From Chloroflexota bacterium (GTDB taxonomy: Bacteria > Chloroflexota > Dormibacteria > Dormibacterales > Dormibacteraceae), in contig VBJR01000068.1 of the NCBI GenBank assembly GCA_005880175.1, positions 1 to 5,035 on the forward strand: a stretch of 5,035 nt of DNA, read 5' to 3'. The position numbers and the translations under genes are program-made. Shown here piece by piece: positions 1 through 5,035 of the stretch. Every line of letters starts with the position of its first letter. Position 1 is the first letter of the stretch. Under the pieces are notes generated by a model. That model was given only the letters and a program-made list of their open reading frames with translations, made no database searches and had not been told where the DNA came from.

Positions 1-185
1 CACCTATCGACTCCTTCGATCTCGTCCTGCACATCATCAATGGAGACTTCGACGGCCCCGAACTGGTGGCTCTCCACCAGGCTACCTACCTGAGACTGCT
101 GGAGGTCTCCCCCGCGCTTCTCGCCGATGCGCTACAAGCCCTGCGCGGCGCCCAAGACGAGATCCGGCGGGCTCACGGCACCTGA
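1..185 (+). CDS. C-terminal end of an unrecognised protein (5' end outside window)
   Basis: The register starting at position 3 is open from the left edge and closes with TGA at 183-185, giving the last 60 residues of a protein that begins upstream. The visible part is soluble-looking, acidic and mostly helical in character: IINGDFDGPELVALHQATYL, then a Leu/Ala-rich stretch and a charged end, QDEIRRAHGT. No transmembrane segment, catalytic motif or YD repeat is visible, and I do not recognise the family. By hand count 14 of 60 codons end in A or T, against 4 of 165 in the RHS core downstream, so its composition differs from its neighbour although the pattern is still that of a real high-GC gene. 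The RHS reading frame follows in the same register with almost no gap. A small helical protein here could be the immunity protein of an RHS toxin further upstream; that is inference from position only. Confidence 0.6.
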   Translation, partial: PIDSFDLVLHIINGDFDGPELVALHQATYLRLLEVSPALLADALQALRGAQDEIRRAHGT

Positions 186-206
186 ATAGTTACCACCCTG
201 GACCAG
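186..206 (+). other. Probable recombination junction between upstream gene and 5'-truncated RHS gene
   Basis: Only 21 bases separate the upstream TGA from the first ATG of the RHS frame. They contain no purine-rich ribosome-binding site. Read in the RHS register they give IVTTLDQ, which continues into MFPAP. As I recall the family, full-length actinobacterial RHS proteins carry a similar TLDQ-x-FP stretch shortly before the conserved WL-x-SI-x-x-TG motif, deep inside the protein. Family-like sequence therefore seems to start before any start codon. The other two + frames upstream show nothing RHS-like, so a simple frameshift does not explain it. Confidence 0.5.
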
Positions 207-3200
207 ATGTTCCCCGCGCCCCAGGCCGGGGTCGTCTCCGCGACCTCGGGGGTGTCGGCGACCCACCAGGGCGACGGCACGGTTGCGGTGATGTGGCTCG
301 ACTCGATCCAGCACACCGGCAACGACACGCTGGGCGGTGGTGGCGCGGCCAGCCTGCCCGCCGAGCAGTTCGTCGCCGACGAGATGCCGAACCGGGTGGA
401 CGGCGCCATCAGCGGCGCGGCCGCCCTCTACCGGCCGCGGATGGACTCGATCACCACCGAGTCCGGTGCGCAGATCGTGGTGTCCTACGCCACGCCACAG
501 TGCTCGCGCGTGAACAAGGTCATGCCGGCGAGCGAGGACACCGACACCATGAGCTGCTTCCCGCAGTTCTGGGTGCCGACCGCCGGCAGCAGCGAGGTCG
601 AGGACTGGTTCAACACGTACCCGGTCTCGATGGTGACGGTCAACGACCTGGTCGCGCCGGCGAGCTGGTCGGAGGCCCAGGTGACCTCGTACTCCTATTC
701 GGGGATCGCGTGGCACCGCGACGACTCGCCGCTGACGAAGTCGTCCCAGCGCACGTGGAACCAGAACCGCGGCTACCGCACGGTGACGGTCACAGCGGGC
801 GCCGCCTCGGTCGAGTCGGTGCCGACGCAGACGGTCACGACCTACCTGCAGGGCATGGACGGTGACCACCTCAAGGACGGCTCCACGCGCTCGGTGACCG
901 TCTCGGACACCGTCGGCGACAGCGTCACCGACTCCGACTGGCTGGCTGGAGACGTCCTGGAGGAGCGGGACCTGCTCGGCGCCGGCGGCGCCGCCCAGAA
1001 GAAGCAGGTGAGCGGCCCCTGGACGTACTCGTCCACGGCCACCGAGTCGCAGGCGAGCTCGATGCCGAGCCTGGTGGCGCGCATGCCGGCGACCGGCCAG
1101 ACGCGCGAGTACCAACTCTGGCACGACGGCTCCTGGAAGAAGACCCAGACCAACACGACCTACGACAGCTCCGGGCGAATCGTCACGTCCGACGCCAGGG
1201 GCGACGGCACCGCGGCGGTGCCGGAGGTGTGCACGACCACGTCGTACGCGCAGGACAGCAGCCGCAACATGCTCGACTACCCGGACCGGGTGCTCGCCGT
1301 GCAGGGAGGCTGCGGGACGACGCCGACCACCGCCAACACGGTGGGGGACACGCGCACCTTCTACGACTCCTCCGCCACGCTGGGCGCGCTGAGCGGGCCC
1401 GGTGACGCCACCATGGGCGACGCCGTGGACTCCTATCCCTCCGGCAGCCCGACCTACGTGACCCAGAGCACGACCGTCGCCGACGCCTACGGCCGCGTCA
1501 TCTCCAGCACGGACGCCGACGGCAGCACCACGACCACGTCCTACTCGACGCCGGGTGCCTCTCCCGACACGGTGACCCAGAAGAACGCCATGGGCTGGAC
1601 CACCACCACCACGCTCGATCCCGGCCGGGCCCTGCCGATCTCGGTGAGCGACGTCAACAACGAGCTGACCACGAAGACGTATGACGGGCTGGGCCGCCTC
1701 ACCGCGGCGTGGAGCCCGCTGCACTCGCAGGCGGCCAACGCGAACGCGGACGCCAAGTTTGCCTACGCGGTCAGCAACGGCGCGCCGACGGCGGTGACCT
1801 CTTCCGCGCTGCGCGAGGACGGGCTCTACAACAACGACGTCAAGCTCTACGACGGCCAGCTCCGGCTCATCCAGGACCAGTCCGTCACCAGGAGCGGCGC
1901 CGCCGGCCGCCTGCTGACCGATACCCACTACAACTCGCTGGGCCAGACGGTCAAGACCACCGCCGCCTACTACGACTCGTCCACCAACCCCACGAACGGC
2001 ATCTTCGTCCCCGCCAACGACTCCAAGGTCCCGGCCGAGACAGAGAGCGTCTTCGACGGCCTCGGCCGTCCGGTGAGGTCGCTCTTCGTGGCGGCCGGCG
2101 TCAACCAGTGGTCGACGCTCACGGCGTACCCCGGCGTCGACCAGACCGACGTCACCCCGCTCGCGGGCGGCACCGCCACCTCGACCTTCACCGACGCGCT
2201 CGGCCGGACGACCGCGTCGTGGTCGTACGGCAGCGGGACGGCGCCCACCGGCAGCGCGGCCGATGCCGTCATCACCGCGTACATCCACACGCCCTCCGGC
2301 AAGACGAGCACGGTCACCGACGCGGCCGGGGACGTCTGGCGGTACAGCTACGACCTCCACGACCGGCAGACCTCGCTGACCGACCCCGCCGCCACGGCCT
2401 CCGACAGCCGGACCTACTCGCCCGGCGGTGAGCTGCTCTCGGTCACGGACGCTCGCGGCGCCCGCCTCACCTTCACGTACGACTCGCTCGCGCGTCAGAC
2501 CGCCGAGTACGACACGACGCAGGCCGCCGCCTCAGCCTCCAACCAGGTCGGCGCCTGGAACTACGACACGATGGCCAGGGGCCAGCTCACGTCACAGACC
2601 AGGTACACGAACGGCGCGTCGGACCCGACCCACGCCTACACCCTGACCACGCTGGGCTACACGCCCCTCTACCAGTCCACCGGCACGAAGGTGAGCATCC
2701 CTTCCGCCGAGGGCGCGCTGGCGGGCACGTATCAGTCGACGACGCAGTACTCGGCCGCCACCTCGCTCCTCTCCGGGCAGCAGTTCGTCGCCGAGGCCGG
2801 CCTGCCGAGGGAGCAGGTCAACTACTCCTACGACCTCTCCGAGAGCCTGTCGGGCTTCGGCGGCACCTTCACCTACCTCAACGCCGTCTCGTACGACGCC
2901 ATCGGCGACGTGCTCCAGACCAACTTCGGCGTGTACGGCAAGCAGCTCGCTCGCACCCAGACCTACGACCTGCCCACCGGACGCACGCTGACCCAGGCCG
3001 ACGCCCTGCAGACCCTCTCCAGCCCGCTCGACAGCACCGGCTACACGTACACGCAGTCGGGCAGCACCACCTCGGTGGCCACCAGCCAGAACGGGGTGTC
3101 GACCGCCGACACGCAGTGCTTCACGTACGACCACCAGCAGCGCCTGGTCGGCGCCTGGACCGACACGGGCGGCGTCAGCTCGTCCAGCGGCGGCCAGGTC

Positions 3201-5035
3201 ATGGGCATCGGCGGCTGCAACGACACCGCGCCGGTGGCCGGCAAGGTGAGCGGCGGGCCGGCGCCCTACTGGGAGTCGTTCGCGTACGACGCGATCGGGA
3301 ACCGGGTGGGCGCGACCAACCACGACACGTCGGTGAGCAGCACCGCCAACGACGTGGTCCAGTCGATGACCTTCAACGGCTACAACGCCTCCACGGGCGC
3401 CGACACCGCCGCCGGCCAGCCGGCCGCGGTCCAGTCGCTGACCACCAGGACCGCCGCCGCGACGACCACCACCTCGTACCGGTACGACGCCGCCGGCAAC
3501 ACCACCAGCCGGACCGGCCAGTCCTTCACGTACGACGCGGAGGGACGCCCGGCGAGCGTCACCAACACCGGCACCGGCACCACCAGCAGCTACCTGTACG
3601 CGGCCGACGGCAGCCTGCTCGTCCAGCGCGACCCGGCCAGCAGCCAGGTCATCCTGTACCTGCCCTACGGCGAGGAGGTCCACCTCAACACCGCCGGCGG
3701 CACGCTCTCCGGCCTCCGCTACTACGTCGGCAGCCCGGACGGGGTCGTGATCGTCCGCTCCTCGACCGGCACGGTCACCTACGAGCTGACGGACTCCCGG
3801 GACACCGCGCTGACCAGCGTCGACGCCAGCAGCCTGGCCGTCACCCGTCGCTCCGTGGACCCCTACGGCAACCCGCGCGGCTCCCAGCCGGCGAGCTGGC
3901 CTGACCAGCACGGCTACCTGGGCAAGGCCAGCGACCCCGCCACCGGGCTGAGCCTGCTCGGCTCCCGCGAGTACGATCCGGCCACCGGCCGCTTCCTCTC
4001 CGTGGACCCCGCCACGAGTCCCGGCGACGCCGAGGCGATGAACGGCTACGTCTACGCCGACGACAACCCCGTGTCCTACTCCGACCCCAGCGGCGCGCAG
4101 ATCCCCAACGACGGATCTGGCCCGCCCTGCCCCCACGGCTGCCCCAGCAGCTCGGGATCGAGCGGCAGCAGCTCGTCGGGCTCCACCGCTCCCATCGCAA
4201 GCTGCTACTACGTCCAGTACTGCTCCGGTTCGGGATCGTCCGGCGGCGGTGGTGGTGGCGGCGGCGGCGGCGGTAGCTGGGGCGGCGGCGGCTGGGGATG
4301 GGGCTGGGGCGGTGGGGGCGGCATGCCGCTGCCCACCCACCTGGGAATAGCAATGCCGAAGCCGCCCTCGACGATCAAGCTGAACAATGGGATCGAAGAG
4401 CTGGCGGTGGCCCTCGCCGAGGAGCAGGTCGTGGCGAGGATGCTGCAGGTGTTCCCCACCCTCACCGACGCACAGGCCTGGGACATGGTGGACACGGAAT
4501 CGGGGATCCCGGGGGGCTCCAAGAAGCCGGTGCCCGCCGGAACGAAGAAGGCCAGGGGAGCCGTGGACGTCATCTTCAGCACCTCTGCCTTTGCCTCGGC
4601 TCTGGGCCTGCCCGACGTCACCTTCATCTGGGAGCTCAAGTCCGATGGCGGCAACCCGGCACTGGCCGCGAAGCGGCAGGCCGAGGCCGCGAGCAACGTG
4701 CAGCACTACATCAAGGCCTACCGGGCCGCGAATCCGGGCACGGGTCTGGTGCTCCCCGGGGTGCCAATCGATCCGGGTACCGCGGCCCTGCCCGGGGGCG
4801 GGGGTCTGAGGGTGTATTCCCCCAACCCGAGCGTGTTCTACCCGGACGGCGCGATCCTGTACAACACGTACGACGCGCGCGTCCGCAATCCCGTCCGTAT
4901 ACCGGACCTCGCGCCCGACCTCGGAGGGTCGATGGCGTTCGCCGCGCTCCTCGCGGCCCTGGCGGCAGCCGGCCGACGAGGCGGGGGGGGCCGACCGGTC
5001 CCTCAACCCGGCCTGGCCGGGCTGACCCCGGCCTG
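207..5035 (+). CDS. RHS/YD-repeat polymorphic toxin, 5'-truncated, 3' end outside window
   Basis: An uninterrupted frame of 1,609 codons plus two bases, running off the right edge. Numbering from ATG 207, residues 26-240 are a segment typical of actinobacterial RHS proteins (MWLDSIQHTG near 30, DGAISGAAALYRPRMDSITT, then TTYLQGMDGDHLKDGSTRSV near 212). YD-type repeats follow (YDGLGRLTAAW at 492, FDGLGRPVRS at 616, YSYDLHDRQTSLTD at 713, FTYDHQQRLVGAW at 972, FAYDAIGNRV at 1025, YRYDAAGNTTSRT at 1091). The RHS core is at 1236-1296, ending DPSG. A Gly/Ser/Trp linker occupies 1297-1372 and a nuclease-like tip starts at 1373. Such proteins normally enclose a C-terminal toxin in a YD-repeat shell and deliver it to competitors. 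The start is uncertain: 207 is only the first ATG, with no ribosome-binding site; GTG 252 and ATG 291 are no better. A signal peptide and the N-terminal half of the family are missing. It may be a pseudogene or orphan module, although no internal stop or frameshift is present. Confidence 0.9.
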   Translation, partial: MFPAPQAGVVSATSGVSATHQGDGTVAVMWLDSIQHTGNDTLGGGGAASLPAEQFVADEMPNRVDGAISGAAALYRPRMDSITTESGAQIVVSYATPQCSRVNKVMPASEDTDTMSCFPQFWVPTAGSSEVEDWFNTYPVSMVTVNDLVAPASWSEAQVTSYSYSGIAWHRDDSPLTKSSQRTWNQNRGYRTVTVTAGAASVESVPTQTVTTYLQGMDGDHLKDGSTRSVTVSDTVGDSVTDSDWLAGDVLEERDLLGAGGAAQKKQVSGPWTYSSTATESQASSMPSLVARMPATGQTREYQLWHDGSWKKTQTNTTYDSSGRIVTSDARGDGTAAVPEVCTTTSYAQDSSRNMLDYPDRVLAVQGGCGTTPTTANTVGDTRTFYDSSATLGALSGPGDATMGDAVDSYPSGSPTYVTQSTTVADAYGRVISSTDADGSTTTTSYSTPGASPDTVTQKNAMGWTTTTTLDPGRALPISVSDVNNELTTKTYDGLGRLTAAWSPLHSQAANANADAKFAYAVSNGAPTAVTSSALREDGLYNNDVKLYDGQLRLIQDQSVTRSGAAGRLLTDTHYNSLGQTVKTTAAYYDSSTNPTNGIFVPANDSKVPAETESVFDGLGRPVRSLFVAAGVNQWSTLTAYPGVDQTDVTPLAGGTATSTFTDALGRTTASWSYGSGTAPTGSAADAVITAYIHTPSGKTSTVTDAAGDVWRYSYDLHDRQTSLTDPAATASDSRTYSPGGELLSVTDARGARLTFTYDSLARQTAEYDTTQAAASASNQVGAWNYDTMARGQLTSQTRYTNGASDPTHAYTLTTLGYTPLYQSTGTKVSIPSAEGALAGTYQSTTQYSAATSLLSGQQFVAEAGLPREQVNYSYDLSESLSGFGGTFTYLNAVSYDAIGDVLQTNFGVYGKQLARTQTYDLPTGRTLTQADALQTLSSPLDSTGYTYTQSGSTTSVATSQNGVSTADTQCFTYDHQQRLVGAWTDTGGVSSSSGGQVMGIGGCNDTAPVAGKVSGGPAPYWESFAYDAIGNRVGATNHDTSVSSTANDVVQSMTFNGYNASTGADTAAGQPAAVQSLTTRTAAATTTTSYRYDAAGNTTSRTGQSFTYDAEGRPASVTNTGTGTTSSYLYAADGSLLVQRDPASSQVILYLPYGEEVHLNTAGGTLSGLRYYVGSPDGVVIVRSSTGTVTYELTDSRDTALTSVDASSLAVTRRSVDPYGNPRGSQPASWPDQHGYLGKASDPATGLSLLGSREYDPATGRFLSVDPATSPGDAEAMNGYVYADDNPVSYSDPSGAQIPNDGSGPPCPHGCPSSSGSSGSSSSGSTAPIASCYYVQYCSGSGSSGGGGGGGGGGGSWGGGGWGWGWGGGGGMPLPTHLGIAMPKPPSTIKLNNGIEELAVALAEEQVVARMLQVFPTLTDAQAWDMVDTESGIPGGSKKPVPAGTKKARGAVDVIFSTSAFASALGLPDVTFIWELKSDGGNPALAAKRQAEAASNVQHYIKAYRAANPGTGLVLPGVPIDPGTAALPGGGGLRVYSPNPSVFYPDGAILYNTYDARVRNPVRIPDLAPDLGGSMAFAALLAALAAAGRRGGGGRPVPQPGLAGLTPA
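1680..3596 (+). repeat. YD-repeat region of the RHS protein
   Basis: This part of the RHS protein contains degenerate YD repeats, the units that build the spiral beta-sheet shell of RHS and TcC proteins. Clear units include YDGLGRLTAAW (1680), YNSLGQTVKTT (1929), FDGLGRPVRS (2052), YSYDLHDRQTSLTD (2343), FTYDSLARQTAEYD (2472), FTYDHQQRLVGAW (3120), FAYDAIGNRVGATN (3279), YRYDAAGNTTSRT (3477) and FTYDAEGRPASVTN (3525). They are irregularly spaced and separated by diverged sequence, as is usual for actinobacterial members. At DNA level the 12-mer TTCACGTACGAC recurs exactly at 2472, 3120 and 3525, with a one-base variant at 3279. This is shared coding for FTYD rather than a separate DNA repeat. 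Confidence 0.88.
3912..4094 (+). other. RHS-repeat-associated core domain (C-terminal cap of the shell)
   Basis: The encoded stretch GYLGKASDPATGLSLLGSRE, followed by YDPATGRFLSVDP, NGYVYADDNPV and finally SYSDPSG, is the hallmark RHS-repeat-associated core that precedes the variable toxin tip. In characterised RHS and TcC proteins this core closes the shell and works as an aspartyl autoprotease that frees the tip. The two DP motifs expected for that are present (VDP at about 4005 and SDPSG at 4080-4094). The residue after DPSG is Ala rather than the Leu seen in the usual DPxGL form. Cleavage is therefore plausible but not certain. All three AT-poor features of the core (few A/T-ending codons, no gaps, intact motifs) suggest it is conserved rather than decaying. 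Confidence 0.9.
4095..4322 (+). other. Low-complexity Ser/Gly/Trp linker between RHS core and toxin tip
   Basis: Immediately after DPSG the protein becomes low complexity for 76 residues. It has a Pro/Cys segment (PPCPHGCP), a Ser/Gly run, a second Cys pair (SCYYVQYC), then 11 consecutive Gly codons (4242-4274), SW, and a Gly/Trp alternation WGGGGWGWGWGGGGG ending at 4322. The four cysteines (codons 4128, 4140, 4203, 4221) are the main visible possible metal or disulfide ligands. The role is not known; a flexible spacer separating shell from toxin is the simplest reading. The Gly run is built from GGC/GGT triplets and could change length by slippage. Confidence 0.85.
4279..4318 (+). other. 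G-quadruplex-type motif inside the linker
   Basis: The coding strand has GGGG runs at 4279-4282, 4294-4297, 4300-4303 and 4306-4309, and GGGGG at 4314-4318. The last four are separated by loops of 2, 2 and 4 bases (AT, CT, CGGT), which fits the standard four-tetrad intramolecular quadruplex pattern. The same structure could form in the mRNA. It arises from Trp-Gly alternation (TGG GGN). Whether it forms or has any role is unknown. Confidence 0.55.
4323..4883 (+). other. Variable C-terminal toxin domain, probable PD-(D/E)XK nuclease fold
   Basis: This is the tip of the RHS protein, residues about 1373-1559. A predicted helix (NGIEELAVALAEEQVVARML) is followed by AVDVIF, with Asp at codon 4566, then FIWELKS, with Glu at 4632 and Lys at 4638, and then a helix QAEAASNVQHYIKAYRA containing Gln 4677, Gln 4701 and Tyr 4707. 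Asp, about 21 residues, then Glu-x-Lys, followed by a Gln-bearing helix, is the active-site order of the PD-(D/E)XK (restriction-endonuclease-like) superfamily, which is common among RHS and other polymorphic toxin tips. DNA or RNA cleavage in a target cell is the inferred job. I cannot assign a named subfamily. By hand count 31 of 237 codons after 4322 end in A/T, against 4 of 165 in the core, as expected for a swapped cassette. Confidence 0.6.
4932..5035 (+). other. Hydrophobic and Gly/Pro-rich tail of the toxin, running off the window
   Basis: After the nuclease-like domain the frame encodes a short hydrophobic helix, MAFAALLAALAAAG, then GRRGGGG and a Pro/Leu-rich stretch that is still open at 5035. 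The hydrophobic part is about 14 residues, short for a full membrane crossing; it could be an amphipathic or membrane-touching helix. A run of eight G at 4983-4990 sits here. If the frame slips by one base there, the protein would stop at TGA 5023-5025, so the true C-terminus is uncertain. Confidence 0.5.

Noticed and set aside
207..209. ATG 207 as the genuine start of an intact RHS gene
   Set aside because: No ribosome-binding site precedes it, no signal peptide follows it, and family-like sequence seems to start upstream. It is used only as a practical coordinate.
132..2360. A 742-codon open frame on the minus strand
   Set aside because: It lies antisense to the RHS gene and is an artefact of its GC-ending codons. 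The product is Arg/Gly/Val-rich with no recognisable domain, while the + strand product has clear family motifs.
1709..2431. Plus-strand frames in the second register (also 293-865, 3116-3904, 4387-4809)
   Set aside because: They overlap the continuously open RHS frame, are Arg/Pro/Gln-rich, and have no domain. The RHS frame shows no break where they start or stop, so they are not frameshifted continuations.
2472..3536. Repeated 12-mer TTCACGTACGAC as a DNA-level repeat or binding site
   Set aside because: Each copy is in frame and encodes FTYD of a YD repeat; the irregular spacing and favoured codons explain the identity.
3841..4353. Arg/Ser-rich minus-strand frame, and a Pro-rich one at 4208-4696
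   Set aside because: Both are shadows; their simple composition is the complement of the Ser/Gly and Gly/Trp linker codons of the RHS protein.
2592..5006. An 804-codon open frame on the minus strand
   Set aside because: Same reason: antisense to the YD repeats, core and tip, with low-complexity Arg/Gly/Ala/Val composition and polyalanine/proline runs mirroring the Gly linker.
1..5035. RNA genes, CRISPR arrays, insertion sequences, terminators
   Set aside because: No cloverleaf, spaced repeat series, transposase motif, terminal inverted repeat or hairpin followed by T-run was found; nearly all of the window is coding.

Overview
The window comes from a high-GC bacterium and most resembles an actinomycete (Streptomyces, Streptosporangiales and relatives). 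The main reading frame ends almost every codon in G or C, and its protein has the actinobacterial form of a secreted RHS/YD-repeat protein. Genus is not claimed.

Layout, all on the + strand. (1) Positions 1-185 hold the last 60 codons of an unrecognised gene, closed by TGA at 183-185. (2) From 186 to the right edge, the same register (codons starting at positions divisible by 3) stays open for more than 4.8 kb and encodes a very large RHS protein. Checked codon by codon, it has no stop or frameshift inside the window. Its order is: a family-specific N-terminal stretch, here only the back half of what full-length relatives carry; scattered YD repeats; the RHS-repeat-associated core with its terminal DPSG; a Ser/Gly/Trp-rich low-complexity linker; and a variable C-terminal domain that looks like a PD-(D/E)XK nuclease-type toxin. 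The gene runs off the right edge, so any immunity gene lies outside the window.

The most notable point is the left end of the RHS frame. Family-like sequence starts a few bases after the upstream stop codon and before the first usable ATG (207). There is no ribosome-binding site, signal peptide or N-terminal half. Codon composition also changes at this point. This suggests a recombination junction that left a 5'-truncated, orphan-type RHS module behind another gene, as happens when RHS toxin cassettes are displaced. Composition shifts again after the core, consistent with a modular toxin tip.

In an intact system the YD-repeat/core region would form a shell around the C-terminal toxin, the toxin would be released after the core, and a cognate immunity gene would follow. 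Here the tip is in frame with the core, but it is doubtful that the whole is expressed or secreted. I see no RNA genes, CRISPR, insertion sequence, terminator or convincing promoter.
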